From Sphingobacteriales bacterium (GTDB lineage: Bacteria > Bacteroidota > Bacteroidia > Chitinophagales > Chitinophagaceae): a stretch of 64,000 nt of DNA. This document shows, in pieces, positions 35,061-45,300 of this stretch. The notes beneath the pieces are model-generated. The model was not told the origin of the DNA, ran no database searches, and was given only the letters and a program-made list of their open reading frames with translations. The stretch is from positions 62,001 through 126,000 of the forward strand of contig JACRLZ010000007.1 of assembly GCA_016235125.1 (NCBI GenBank), given 5' to 3'. A program made the translations under genes and the position numbers. How positions within the stretch are numbered: position 1 is the first letter of the stretch; each line of letters opens with the position of its first letter.

Positions 35061-35906
35061 ATGCAAATGACGAATGTATCCGGCATCCTCACGAAAAGGC
35101 TGCATATATCCTCCCTATACCTGAAAAGGGAAGTACAACTCGACATTTATCTCCCATCTTTATTTCAAAACAATACAACATTTAGCCTGTTATTGATCAA
35201 CGACGGACAGGATCTTGACAAAATGCGGTTTGTTTCCATTCTGGATGATCTTTACCGGGATAATAAAATAATACAGCCATTAATAGCGGTGGGCATTCAT
35301 TGCGGACCGGAAAGAAAAAGAGAATATGGCGTGGCCGGTCTTCCGGATTATAAAGGCAGGGGAGATAAAGCGGCTCTCTATACATCTTTTATACTGGAGG
35401 AATTGCTCACTTTAATTTATAGCAGGTATCCTGAATATTCTTTTAAAGAAAAGGCTTTTGCAGGATTCTCACTCGGGGCACTCAGTGCATTGGATATTGT
35501 GTGGAATCATCCGGAAGAATTTTCCAAAGCAGGATGTTTTTCTTCGTCATTCTGGTGGAGAAGTCTTGATCAGCATGATCCGGAGTATGATGACAATACA
35601 CATCGCATCATACACCAGGTAGTACGAAAAGGAAAATTTGCTCCTTCTTTGAAATTCTTTTTTCAGTGCGGCAATATGGATGAAACAAAAGACCGGAATA
35701 AGAACGGTATCATTGATTCAATTGATGATACACTGGATTTGATTGACGAACTAACCAGAAAAGGGTATGATTCCGGAAAGGACATTCATTATATGGAGAT
35801 CAAAGACGGTCATCATGATGTGTTTACATGGGGAAAGGCAATGCCCGAGTTTTTAAAATGGGGTTGGAGTGCAGAGGAAGAGGCATATGAAGTAATAAGT
35901 AAATAA
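35061..35906 (+). CDS. Esterase-family alpha/beta hydrolase (Fes/esterase-D-like)
   Basis: Cytoplasmic serine hydrolase of 281 residues in the putative esterase (enterochelin-esterase-like) family. An N-terminal beta strand region (REVQLDIYLPSLF; LLLINDGQD) leads to the nucleophile elbow AFAGFSLGALSALDIVWNHP with the catalytic Ser; SSSFWWRS, FFFQCGNMDETKDRN and the terminal DGHHDVFTWGKAMPEFLKWG carry the likely Asp and His. Two candidate starts exist (35061 and 35067). It is divergent from an ATP-grasp/YbdK-like gene pair; an esterase next to these two ligases is a neighbourhood I recall from amidoligase surveys, though I cannot verify it here. Confidence 0.85.
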   Translation: MQMTNVSGILTKRLHISSLYLKREVQLDIYLPSLFQNNTTFSLLLINDGQDLDKMRFVSILDDLYRDNKIIQPLIAVGIHCGPERKREYGVAGLPDYKGRGDKAALYTSFILEELLTLIYSRYPEYSFKEKAFAGFSLGALSALDIVWNHPEEFSKAGCFSSSFWWRSLDQHDPEYDDNTHRIIHQVVRKGKFAPSLKFFFQCGNMDETKDRNKNGIIDSIDDTLDLIDELTRKGYDSGKDIHYMEIKDGHHDVFTWGKAMPEFLKWGWSAEEEAYEVISK

Positions 35907-35927
35907 AGTTTGGGGATTGCTTAAAAG

Positions 35928-35964
35928 AAAATCCTCTCATGCCATAGGCGTGAGAGGATTTTTT
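35928..35964. terminator. Perfect bidirectional terminator
   Basis: AAAATCCTCTCATGCC, loop ATA, GGCGTGAGAGGATTTT: 16 bp with one T-G pair, flanked by A-run and T-run, between two converging genes (esterase and TonB receptor). Confidence 0.93.
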
Positions 35965-35982
35965 ATTGAAAGTAACTATTGC

Positions 35983-38900
35983 TTAGTTAAACAGGTAACG
36001 CAGACCGAACTGAACAGAGTAAGTAGAAGCCACACTTACATTGTCACGGAAAGTTCTGGTAACGATCTGTCCTCGATCAGTTGCCAGGCGGAAAGTCGGA
36101 ACAACAGTACCACCCGGTATCAGCGAATTCTGGTTCTGGGGAATCAGGATGGAGCTGGCATTAACTGACTTCACTTTGCCCCAGCTTGAGTTGATAAGAT
36201 TACCAAAATTGAAGATATCAACAGTGAACTGGATAGTGTGCCTGTCTTTACCGGCTTTTACAAACAAGTCCTGCATGAACTTCAGGTCAACCTGGTTGCG
36301 CCAGGGAGCCTGGGCGCCATTGCGTTCAGCATATTGACCACGGTGTTTGTTCAGATACTTGTCCTGTTGGATATAAGATTCGAACAAACTCCTCTGCGCA
36401 GTTTGATCGTATACAATACCATTGACTGTCTGGTTAGTGAATTGCATAGACTGAACATCGCTTACAGTCGGAATGTAAATCATATCGTTACCAAATACAC
36501 CATCCCGGTTGAAATCGCCATTGTAAACATAAGAGAATCTGTAATCAATAGAACCCTGGTAAAGCAAGGAAATGGTAGTAGCCAGATGTTTCAGGTACTC
36601 CCTGCGGTAAGATATCATACCCACTACACGGTCAGGCAATACATAGCTTGCATAACCCTGAGGTGAAGTGTTGGCTCCATTTACAGTTTGTGTGATCTGC
36701 CAGGCAGAAAGCGGTTGGTCACCACTTCCATCAAACAGGTTTCCGGCGAGTGATTTGGTATAAGCAATCGAAGCAAACAGGCCCTTGCTGAAAGGTTTCT
36801 CAAATTTGGCAGTAAATGCAAAGTAGAAACCTCTGTTGGCATTGTCAATCACAATTGGGTTAAAGGCTGAACCTCCATTGACGGTAGGCACACCTGCAGA
36901 GTTCAGTGTATTGATAAATCTAGTATTTACAGTGGAACCATACATCACTCTGTTATCCGGATAACCGGCAACATTCAGGGGTTGGGGATTAATGAAGTTT
37001 GGATTCCTGAAAAATGCAGTATTCAAATCTTTATTAAAGATTACTTCAAGCGAACTGATAATACCCCAGGGAAGTTTTGTATCCATAGCAAGACTTGATT
37101 TCCATGATTGCGGAAACTTAAAGTCTTTATCCAGTGCGGTTATAGAAGCCGGAACAACGGTTCCTGCAGGAGGCACTGTAGAAGGCCGGTAAGCTGCCGG
37201 GTTAGGGTTAAACGGACCGGGAACTGTTGATGGTGAATTGAAGTTTCGGGTTACCTGTATCATACCGGCATCGCCTGACTGGCTAACTATCCATACAAAT
37301 GGAATTCTTCCGGTAAAGATTCCGGTTCCACCCCGGATCTGTAATGAACGATCACCATAAAGATCCCAGTTAAATGCTAAGCGGGGCGACCATAAGATAT
37401 CCCTGAATCGGATTTTGGCTCCACCATCTGCAGTACGACCGCCGGGTAAAAGGCCGGTGTTGATTCTTTCACCATTGCCAAAGGTCAAACTGGCAACAAG
37501 CGGATTTGTCATTATCTGCGGCACGCTGGGGAACGTTGGCAGGTCAAGACGTAAACCAATGGTCAGACGAAAATCTTTTGTAATGGTAATTTCATCCTGG
37601 CCATATAATGAATATTGATTGAATTTGAATGATGAAAATGCAGGTGCAAAGTTTTTGGAAAGGGAATATGTAATGGCAAAATCAGTAGGATTTTGTCCGG
37701 TTGCAAAAGCATTCCAGGTTGCAAAGCGGTAATAGCTGGTGGCAAAACGCTGGAAACCGTTTATGGTTTTGCTGTATTCTACCTGGGCGCCAACTGTCCA
37801 GTGGTGTTTGTTGGTAATCCAGCTGAGGTTATCAACGAATGAGTACATATTCACCCTACGAAGGTTACCAAAACTGAATGGTTCATATCCAAATGACGTA
37901 TAAGGCGCCGGAGTTGATACTCCTGTTGAACTCATGATATCAACAAAGGGCATATCATAAGCGGCACCGGTGAGAGCCGGGTCAGTTTTGGGGCTTGTTG
38001 TTGAACGGGAATCGTTCTGGAAAGTATAAGTACCCCGGAATGTATTTGAGAACTTGCCAAAAGTCGAGTTCAACTCGGCTGCAAAAGAATAAAAATTGGC
38101 ACCCTGGAAATAATTAGAATTTTCAAACCAGAGTGCAGTGATATCCTGTCTTGTTGGCGTTGAAGCTGCACCGGAACCACTTGTAGAGGTGCTTGGGGGA
38201 TTGGGTTCGCCACCTTCTACCTGGCTGTAACGGGCGTTGAAACGATGATTTTTGCTTATGTTCCAGTCAATGCGGGCCAATACCTTTTTCCTTGTAATAT
38301 CCGGTGTGTAGTTATCAAAGCGACCAGTAACATATCCATATTTTGTAAGAAGGTACTGGCTGATATAATTCAACGAATCTGCTGTCGGCCTTGCAATGTT
38401 GGGTGAACTGCCATATGGAGCAGCTGCTGTGGCGGCAAATCTTGTTTGTATGGTTTTAGGTTGTGTTTCTGATTCATAGTTCAGGAAGAAAAACAACTTG
38501 TTCCGGATGATGGGTCCGCCAATTCTGATTCCATACTGACTAAACTCTTCCAACGGCCTTACGAAATATGTCTTCTCAACTTTGCGGCCACGATGTCTTT
38601 CAGTTCTGAAGTATTTGTAAACAGATGCGGAAAAAGTGTTTGTTCCGGAACGGGTAACGGCATTAACAGCGCTGCCGATAAAACCGGACTGGCGAATGTC
38701 ATAAGGTGTGATGTTCACCGATATTTCGTCAATCGCATCAACCGAGATCGGTGAACCGTTAGCCGGGAGGTTAGTACCGATACCAAAACTGTTATTAAAA
38801 TCGGCTCCATCAATCGTGAAGTTGTTCTGACGATAGTTACCACCTCCGATAGAAGGGCCATTTGACTGAGGAGTGGCACGGGTAAAATCATTTATGCTTC

Positions 38901-39354
38901 TGGAGATAGTAGGCAACTGAGTGATCTGACGCAAACCAATATTGGTTACGGCCCCTGTTCTGTTGGGGTTAAAAACATTTCTGCGGCCGGTAGTAAGCAC
39001 TACATTTTCCAGCGTCGCATTTGTCTTTTTTAATACTGGGTTCAGTACAAATGATTCGGCAAGTTGCAGATAGATGTCCTGCATTTTTTCAGCATCATAT
39101 CCTACATAAGTTATCTCGATCAGGTAAGGACCACCAGGCTTCATATTCTGTATGCTGAATGCACCGCCTCCGCGGCTGGTAGTGGCATACTTGGTACCGG
39201 ATGGTACATGAGTGGCTACTACTGTTGCTCCAACAAGAGCTTCATCAGAGGTGCCGGTAACCTTACCATTAATAGCTGAAGTAGTGATCTGTGCGAACAA
39301 GAACGGACTGGCCATAAAGACCATAGCAATCAAAAAGAGTATTCTCTTAAGCAT
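35983..39354 (-). CDS. TonB-dependent outer-membrane receptor, Oar-like
   Basis: Outer-membrane protein of 1123 residues with signal peptide MLKRILFLIAMVFMASPFLF. Residues 25-110 are a carboxypeptidase-regulatory-like domain (SAINGKVTGTSDEALVGATV, GTKYATTSRGGGAFSIQNMK); about 115-245 are a TonB plug (VLTTGRRNVFNPNRTGAVTN, FTIDGADFNNSFGIG, VDAIDEISVNITPYDIRQSG, GSAVNAVTRSGTNTF). The remainder is a large beta barrel ending QFGLRYLFN, with the terminal aromatic residue required for outer-membrane insertion. The plug style matches Oar-type receptors rather than SusC, and no SusD gene follows. The transported or bound substrate is unknown; Oar homologues have been linked to protein or peptide export. 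Transcribed alone; a long gap and a terminator precede it. Confidence 0.93.
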   Translation of the reverse strand: MLKRILFLIAMVFMASPFLFAQITTSAINGKVTGTSDEALVGATVVATHVPSGTKYATTSRGGGAFSIQNMKPGGPYLIEITYVGYDAEKMQDIYLQLAESFVLNPVLKKTNATLENVVLTTGRRNVFNPNRTGAVTNIGLRQITQLPTISRSINDFTRATPQSNGPSIGGGNYRQNNFTIDGADFNNSFGIGTNLPANGSPISVDAIDEISVNITPYDIRQSGFIGSAVNAVTRSGTNTFSASVYKYFRTERHRGRKVEKTYFVRPLEEFSQYGIRIGGPIIRNKLFFFLNYESETQPKTIQTRFAATAAAPYGSSPNIARPTADSLNYISQYLLTKYGYVTGRFDNYTPDITRKKVLARIDWNISKNHRFNARYSQVEGGEPNPPSTSTSGSGAASTPTRQDITALWFENSNYFQGANFYSFAAELNSTFGKFSNTFRGTYTFQNDSRSTTSPKTDPALTGAAYDMPFVDIMSSTGVSTPAPYTSFGYEPFSFGNLRRVNMYSFVDNLSWITNKHHWTVGAQVEYSKTINGFQRFATSYYRFATWNAFATGQNPTDFAITYSLSKNFAPAFSSFKFNQYSLYGQDEITITKDFRLTIGLRLDLPTFPSVPQIMTNPLVASLTFGNGERINTGLLPGGRTADGGAKIRFRDILWSPRLAFNWDLYGDRSLQIRGGTGIFTGRIPFVWIVSQSGDAGMIQVTRNFNSPSTVPGPFNPNPAAYRPSTVPPAGTVVPASITALDKDFKFPQSWKSSLAMDTKLPWGIISSLEVIFNKDLNTAFFRNPNFINPQPLNVAGYPDNRVMYGSTVNTRFINTLNSAGVPTVNGGSAFNPIVIDNANRGFYFAFTAKFEKPFSKGLFASIAYTKSLAGNLFDGSGDQPLSAWQITQTVNGANTSPQGYASYVLPDRVVGMISYRREYLKHLATTISLLYQGSIDYRFSYVYNGDFNRDGVFGNDMIYIPTVSDVQSMQFTNQTVNGIVYDQTAQRSLFESYIQQDKYLNKHRGQYAERNGAQAPWRNQVDLKFMQDLFVKAGKDRHTIQFTVDIFNFGNLINSSWGKVKSVNASSILIPQNQNSLIPGGTVVPTFRLATDRGQIVTRTFRDNVSVASTYSVQFGLRYLFN

Positions 39355-39471
39355 AAAGATTGGTTTTCGGTTGCAAAGAAAGGGAATATTTCCAAATTAA
39401 ATATAGGCAAATATTAACAATATCCAGCCTGAAAAATAAGGCTTTATAATGACAAATCGGATAATAATTTT

Positions 39472-39500
39472 GCTGCCTCAGGGTTGCCTTAGGAGGCAGC
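39472..39500 (-). terminator. Hairpin after the TamB gene
   Basis: GCTGCCTC (39472-39479) with GAGGCAGC (39493-39500), read on the minus strand downstream of TamB. An A/T-rich stretch follows, but no continuous T-run. The 222-bp gap between TamB and the receptor otherwise shows only a duplicated ACGG-TTTAGACGG word. Confidence 0.5.
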
Positions 39501-39576
39501 CCTTTTAAAGACGGTTTTAGACGGTCTGTCCCGGTCTCTTATCATTCTGGAAACTCCCCTGAGACATATTGGGAAA

Positions 39577-42500
39577 TCACTCTTTTTTTGGCTCATCTTC
39601 TTTCTTGACCTCCTCTTTTTGAGGCGTTGGCGGCGTGTCTGCCTTTTTTTTCTTTTTTCCGAAAATAAGCTCCCAGATGGTATCAGCTTCCCTCCGGTAG
39701 GATAAGCCGGCTCCGGTTCTGTTCATTCGGCCGGGGCCGGAAGTACTTGTGGTAAGATAATCCAGGTTTTGCTTGTAAAAAAGATTGGCTCTGAAAGTAC
39801 CTGACTGATTTAATAATAGTTCTACGGAAAAATTTGGCAACAACTGTACGTCCTGCTGGATGGAGCCTGTTTGTAAAAGGCCTTCTACACTTCCGCCCAG
39901 AGAAAAAATAACTCTTTTATTAATGAGCACACCCACTGAAGCATTCACATTGCTGCCCAGATTGAATTTGCTTTGCGGATCAACCACATTTCTGTTATAG
40001 ACAGAGCTTGAGAAATTGAAATTTAAATTCTGGGTCTTAAAGATCTCGGATACTATTTTTTGCACCTGCTTATTGACTTCATTAAAAAAGATGCCTGACA
40101 CACTGCTGGTTACCAATTCAGGCACCGGACTGCTACCCGATGTATTTTCAACAGGTGCAAATGCGCCAAAAACCACCAGGAATGTTGCCTGCTTGTTCAT
40201 TTCATTATCATTTTTTTGTAATTGCTGCAGGCTGAAAGACAAAGTAGGGTCATCATTAACCGGGCTGGAAGGCGGAAAATCAAGACTAAAGTTTATTTTA
40301 GGATTAAAAAGCCTGTCGGTAAGTTTTGCCATAACATTTACATCGCCTCTTGCATTGGCGATCTTCTGATCAATATTTTTAAATGCATTTGCTAGGGGTG
40401 TGTAGCTTACGTTATTGGCAGTGTAGGTAGCAGTAAGGTTTACCTTTGCGTCATAGGGGTCGCCGCTCCATTCTATATAATTATCAGTTCCTTTTTTAAG
40501 TTCAAACGGTTTTTTGAAGAATGACTGGAAGGTGAAAAGATAATTTCCTTCGTAAATGTCAAACCGGCCACGAAGAGACAGGGCTTCAGATGTTCCGGAT
40601 ATTATTTTCAATGTGCCGGCTCCCTTGCCTTTTATTTCATCACCCGTCAGTTCATCCAGCACCACTTTCATATTCACCATTTGTGCGGCTGCGGGATCTA
40701 CGGTGAGATTAACATCGTATGTGATGTTGGTGAGGTTTCTGTTAACGGCGCTGTCACTCATTTCCCGGCCAAATTTCCTTTCTACCAAAAAATCGGCAAT
40801 GCCTGATTCACGGCTGCTGGAAGGCGGTATGGTAATATAACTGCTGTCTTTTGCCGAGGCAAATGCATCAATGATCATAACCATATCGGACTGCGGGCCG
40901 GCAAGAGTGAGTGAACCTGTTCCTTTTACATTTCCGTAAAACTGTTTATTGTCCTTGAAAGTGGTATTGAGGAGCTGTACGGGCCTGTTGTTTTCATTAC
41001 CTTTTGTATTGGGTTTACGGGTAGTTATATATATATCATAGAACATGTTTTTAAATGATTCATGTTCTATGGCTCCGTTAATATATATAGGATTGCGGGT
41101 TACTGTATCGGTAAGTACAAGCCCGTCAAGATTTATTTCCTGCGGGCTGAGTTCAACCATAGTATCATTAATTTTATAGAAGCATTGGGTAAAATTTACT
41201 TTCAGCCCTGCATCTTTCAGCCTTCCTTTTCCGCTGATGGCAAGGTTTTTAAAATCGCCATCCAGGTCTATATCACCTGTTAAATAACCCCGCATATCAG
41301 AAAACAATGAACCAAGGAAACGTTCCAGCACTTTTATCTGGAAATTCTTTGCCTTGAGTGCAATATTGTTTTCTCTGGCTTTAACCTTGTCGCCAATAAA
41401 AATATGCCCGTCAAAACCAAGATAATTTTCCTGGTTTACGGTATTGCCTTTAAACGTTAATTCTTTTGTCAGCTTATCATAATTCAAACTTGCTTTTACT
41501 TCACCCAGTGAATCATTATCCAGCCGGAGAAACTGGGTGCTGATGTCATTGGAACTTACTTTCAGATCCCCTGTCGGATCTTCAGCCAGGATACTGCCAG
41601 ATATCAAACCTTCCAATCTGTTTTGTGGTAAAAAGAAAGGGGAGAAGTCGCCCAGATTTACTTTGGTGAGTTCAATTTTCACATCATTCCAGTTCCCTTT
41701 TGATGAAGGCTGGGTTTTAATTAATATTTTTTGATCACTTTCCCTCAGTGTCAATTCACCTCTTGCAGGATTATTTTGCCGGAATTCAAGTACGCCATTT
41801 TCATCAATACCCCATGTCTTGCTGTTGATGGTGAATGTAGAGGGATCGAACTCGATCTTTACTCCATCCTTATAAGTAAGCAGCAGGGCATTCAAATTGG
41901 CGGTGTCCACTTTCCTGTTAACTCCGGAAATGATGCTGATCTTTGATGAGTCATTTCTGGCATCAACGGCAAAAAGCACCATGGGGATATTGAGACTGTC
42001 GTTGATAATGATGTTGTGGGCATTCCCTTTCAGCACAAGCCTGTCTGATGCGCCATTAGCCGAAATATTTACACTGTCGAAATTGAATTGCCGGTATTTG
42101 AACTGCGGAACTTTTGCTGTCAGGTTCAATTCATTTTTGGCCAGGTCCAGGTTTCCTTCAATATGGCTGAAGTTGAAACCGGAAAGATTGGAATCAACCA
42201 GGTGCAGCAGTTCGTCTGCATATTGTGTATTAATGCTGAAACTGATTGACTGATCCCGGGGAAGAATTTCGGGAGCTTTTATATATGCCGGGTAATATTT
42301 ATTCAAAAGAAAAGAGAATGCACGGGGCAGTTCATTTATTTTGAAGCTGCCTGAAACTTTGGCGTCAAATTCATTGGATGTGGCGAACAGGTTTTTCGCC
42401 CCGCTGTCATCATACCATGCAGCAATGGTCAGTGAATCAAGGGGCATCAGGGCTCCGTCTTTCAGCAATTCTGCATTGCTCACTTTGGCAGTGCCGAGAA

Positions 42501-44418
42501 AATTATCAATGTTATCGCTGGAGAAATTGAAGTCAAGCTTGCCTTTGAAAGTAATATTGTCTTTTGTGAATCCAAGCTTCTTCAGGTTGGAATGTGTTAC
42601 ATCCGCTTTCAGAACGAATAAGGGTTTCTTGTTGAAATCTATTTTTCCATTCATGTCGAGATCGGCGTTATCATCCCGCATGGATGCAAGACCTTCAAAT
42701 AACTTTTTATCAAACCTTCCTTTAATAGCGATGTTCTGGTAGCGGTATTTATCATAATCAATGAACCTTACCGTTCCATCCACCATTGTATTTCTTGTAT
42801 TGTCGCTGAAACCGGTTCCTTTTACGGTGGCAGATACAGAAACAGCACCCAGTGTTTTATTATCTAAAAACTCACCCAACCTGAAATTGTCGGTAGAAAA
42901 ACTTCCTGAATAAACCGGCTCATGACCGGGAGGTAATTTCATGTTGATGTCGGTAACGAGGGTTCCGAGATTTGTCTGTATGCTGCCGAATGTTACAAAG
43001 TCACGGATAAAACCTGTGAAATTTCCTTTGAAGTTTACGTATTGTATTTTTCGCAGGTCAGGATTCGTTACTCTTCGCATGGCAGGAATGATCGTTACGG
43101 CATCTCCATAAGTGGTGCGGAAATCATTTGCCCTGAGGTCTATAAAAGTGGTATAGATATCAGGCAAACCCGTCAGGCTGATATCGCCGTCCAGCAAAGT
43201 GTTAGTACCTGCTTTCACCAGCATTTCTCTTCCGGTCAGCGCATCCACAGTTCCTCTCACTTTTCCGGTAACGATAAATTTCTTTTTCCATGTCTTTAAT
43301 GATGGGGCAAAGAAGGCAATATCATCACTGTCAATTTCGGAGCCGTCGAAATTGCCCTGCATGTTTACTGCATGAATGAAATCCTTCATAGATTTCATAT
43401 CATCATAACTCATCCTGAAGTAATGATGAATATGACTTTTGTTGGTCGTAATATCAAGATTGCTGAAAGCCATTTCCTTCGGAGTGAATTTGGCATCAGC
43501 CAATAATTTTTTTACATCAAGACCACTGCGTTCTTTCGTTGAAATTTCAAGATGACTGCTGATAGTGTCTTTGTTCCATCGGACATCAGTGAGCACAGCA
43601 TTGGCATTAGCAAACTCAATGTGCCTGCCATCAAAGCCAGCCAGCAATGGTTTGGGTGATTGTTTGTCGTTTTTAAAGATGCCATCCTCGATTTTCAATA
43701 TCCCGATATGCATGGCCCATCCTGCCGGGTTCCATTGCGATAATGAATCTGCAGTAAGAGGGTTAGCAGAAATCATTACAGGATTATTCCCGGTATAATT
43801 ATATATCAGCACAAAAGGTTTGCTGACGGTAAGAATTTTTATATCAGCTGTTTTTTTTGAAAAATTTATTTCATCGGCATCTAGGTTTAGTGAAGCCAGT
43901 CGCACAGTCATATCATTGCCATCCCATCCATCTTTTTTCAAAAAACTGACATTGTGCATTTCCACTTTCTTCAGATTCATCTGCATGCCGCCCTTCTTTT
44001 TTGACCCGGAAGAAGGGGACGAAAAAAAATCCATCAGGAACTGCTGACTCCAGACAGAATCGGTTCTTTGAAATTTCACCAGTGCATTATCCAAGCCTAT
44101 ATATTTGAGTTCCACATTTTTTTTAAAGATGAACCAGTCGGTAATGCGGACTTTCAGGTCACCTGCATATAATAATGTATCGCCTTTCTGGTCTTCTACC
44201 ATCAGCCCTTCCAGATGCATGCGGTTGAGCAGGGAGAAGTCAACATGCTTTACAGAAACCCTGGTATGCAATTCACGGCTGAGGCGTTTGGTGATTATTC
44301 CCCCGATCCATTTCTGGCCCCATGGAGTTTGCAGAAAAATATAGGCCGCTCCAATAAGAAAGAGCAGCGACAGAAAGAACCAGAGCAGTATTTTTTTAAA
44401 TCTCTTCAGGCTCAGCAA
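39577..44418 (-). CDS. tamB: TamB-like translocation and assembly module protein
   Basis: Very long envelope protein of 1613 residues, AsmA/TamB type. A single N-terminal membrane anchor (LKRFKKILLWFFLSLLFLIG) holds it in the inner membrane, and the rest is a periplasm-spanning series of amphipathic beta strands (DUF3971/AsmA-like repeats) such as YIGLDNALVKFQRTDSVW. The C-terminal about 450 residues are the conserved TamB domain (GNYLFTFQSFFKKPFELKKG, YIEWSGDPYDAKVNLTATYT, QATFLVVFGAF, NLGSNVNASVGVLINKRVIF). The tail ends in a Lys/Glu-rich run. TamB proteins are thought to move phospholipids or help barrel proteins reach the outer membrane with a BamA-type partner, not seen here. Two small beta-barrel/DinB genes lie upstream. 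Confidence 0.9.
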   Translation of the reverse strand: MLSLKRFKKILLWFFLSLLFLIGAAYIFLQTPWGQKWIGGIITKRLSRELHTRVSVKHVDFSLLNRMHLEGLMVEDQKGDTLLYAGDLKVRITDWFIFKKNVELKYIGLDNALVKFQRTDSVWSQQFLMDFFSSPSSGSKKKGGMQMNLKKVEMHNVSFLKKDGWDGNDMTVRLASLNLDADEINFSKKTADIKILTVSKPFVLIYNYTGNNPVMISANPLTADSLSQWNPAGWAMHIGILKIEDGIFKNDKQSPKPLLAGFDGRHIEFANANAVLTDVRWNKDTISSHLEISTKERSGLDVKKLLADAKFTPKEMAFSNLDITTNKSHIHHYFRMSYDDMKSMKDFIHAVNMQGNFDGSEIDSDDIAFFAPSLKTWKKKFIVTGKVRGTVDALTGREMLVKAGTNTLLDGDISLTGLPDIYTTFIDLRANDFRTTYGDAVTIIPAMRRVTNPDLRKIQYVNFKGNFTGFIRDFVTFGSIQTNLGTLVTDINMKLPPGHEPVYSGSFSTDNFRLGEFLDNKTLGAVSVSATVKGTGFSDNTRNTMVDGTVRFIDYDKYRYQNIAIKGRFDKKLFEGLASMRDDNADLDMNGKIDFNKKPLFVLKADVTHSNLKKLGFTKDNITFKGKLDFNFSSDNIDNFLGTAKVSNAELLKDGALMPLDSLTIAAWYDDSGAKNLFATSNEFDAKVSGSFKINELPRAFSFLLNKYYPAYIKAPEILPRDQSISFSINTQYADELLHLVDSNLSGFNFSHIEGNLDLAKNELNLTAKVPQFKYRQFNFDSVNISANGASDRLVLKGNAHNIIINDSLNIPMVLFAVDARNDSSKISIISGVNRKVDTANLNALLLTYKDGVKIEFDPSTFTINSKTWGIDENGVLEFRQNNPARGELTLRESDQKILIKTQPSSKGNWNDVKIELTKVNLGDFSPFFLPQNRLEGLISGSILAEDPTGDLKVSSNDISTQFLRLDNDSLGEVKASLNYDKLTKELTFKGNTVNQENYLGFDGHIFIGDKVKARENNIALKAKNFQIKVLERFLGSLFSDMRGYLTGDIDLDGDFKNLAISGKGRLKDAGLKVNFTQCFYKINDTMVELSPQEINLDGLVLTDTVTRNPIYINGAIEHESFKNMFYDIYITTRKPNTKGNENNRPVQLLNTTFKDNKQFYGNVKGTGSLTLAGPQSDMVMIIDAFASAKDSSYITIPPSSSRESGIADFLVERKFGREMSDSAVNRNLTNITYDVNLTVDPAAAQMVNMKVVLDELTGDEIKGKGAGTLKIISGTSEALSLRGRFDIYEGNYLFTFQSFFKKPFELKKGTDNYIEWSGDPYDAKVNLTATYTANNVSYTPLANAFKNIDQKIANARGDVNVMAKLTDRLFNPKINFSLDFPPSSPVNDDPTLSFSLQQLQKNDNEMNKQATFLVVFGAFAPVENTSGSSPVPELVTSSVSGIFFNEVNKQVQKIVSEIFKTQNLNFNFSSSVYNRNVVDPQSKFNLGSNVNASVGVLINKRVIFSLGGSVEGLLQTGSIQQDVQLLPNFSVELLLNQSGTFRANLFYKQNLDYLTTSTSGPGRMNRTGAGLSYRREADTIWELIFGKKKKKADTPPTPQKEEVKKEDEPKKE

Positions 44419-44559
44419 TTTGTGTTGTAAAAGTAATTAATCGTTCCCTTTAGGCAAATTCAATACCAATAATTGGGGTGGGTGGTAAGACTGGGGAAGG
44501 AGCAAAGATTGTGCGGGGGATATTATAGAGTAAAGATTTCACTTTTGTTTTAAGAAAAA

Positions 44560-45237
44560 CTATTCCTTATTCCTCGTATCAATCACAATCTTCTTTCTGT
44601 TTAAATAAAAGCCGAGTGAGATGCCATATGCCCGGTGGCGGATCTTAGGGCCATTGTCTTCATTATTGGTGCTGGCCATGCCGTGGGTGTATTGTGTAAA
44701 CATGAAAAATCCGCTCCCGGTTTCAAATCCTAATTGCATCAGCATATTGGCAGAAAAATGGCCATACTCGCCTTCGGTGCTGAATTTCATATTGCGACTA
44801 ACAGAATTTCCGTTCTTTAAATCAAAATTTTCTTTACCGAATAAATGAAAATCAAGTGAAGGACCAATTTTGATAAATGCATGGCCTGGATTATCGCTGA
44901 AATCATATTGAAGCATTGCAGCAAGTTCGAATGTGTGTATTGTGGTGTTATTATTTTTTGCTCCGGTGTCGGGCGGATACCTGAATTCTGTAAAGCTGAC
45001 CTTATAACCCTTTAAACTATAAAAACCTGCAGGAGCAAAATAGAGTTTGTTTTCAAATGGCACTTTAAAACCAACCCCTGCCTGGAAACCATATTTCAGT
45101 TCATTCTTTTGTTTTTGGTTCAGGATGGTGTAGCGGACAGCTGTGGCTTGTGGCCCGGCAAACAGGCCTACTTCAAACTGGCTGCTGGCTGAAAGAAAAA
45201 CAAACAGCCCTATGCAAAGTGAACCTGCTTTTTTCAT
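44560..45237 (-). CDS. Outer-membrane beta-barrel protein, PorT/OmpW-like
   Basis: Exported protein of 225 residues from the ATG at 45237 (MKKAGSLCIGLFVFLSASSQ); an earlier in-frame ATG six codons upstream would spoil the signal peptide. The mature part has alternating hydrophobic strands: FEVGLFAGPQATAVRYTILN, GFQAGVGFKVPFENKLYFAP, FELAAMLQYDFSDNPGHAFI, and a late strand AYGISLGFYLNRKKIVID. This fits the eight-stranded outer-membrane beta-barrel family of Bacteroidota. Function is unknown. It is on the same strand as, and upstream of, tamB. Confidence 0.82.
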   Translation of the reverse strand: MKKAGSLCIGLFVFLSASSQFEVGLFAGPQATAVRYTILNQKQKNELKYGFQAGVGFKVPFENKLYFAPAGFYSLKGYKVSFTEFRYPPDTGAKNNNTTIHTFELAAMLQYDFSDNPGHAFIKIGPSLDFHLFGKENFDLKNGNSVSRNMKFSTEGEYGHFSANMLMQLGFETGSGFFMFTQYTHGMASTNNEDNGPKIRHRAYGISLGFYLNRKKIVIDTRNKE

Positions 45238-45300
45238 GGTGGTTGGGAATGGCATAAGCGTTAAAAGTAGCTATTAATATCGGGGTATGCAAGTGTTAGT

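Noticed and set aside
34762..35070. 102-codon open frame upstream of the esterase
   Set aside because: It crosses the inverted-repeat element and overlaps the esterase start in another frame; composition is not protein-like.
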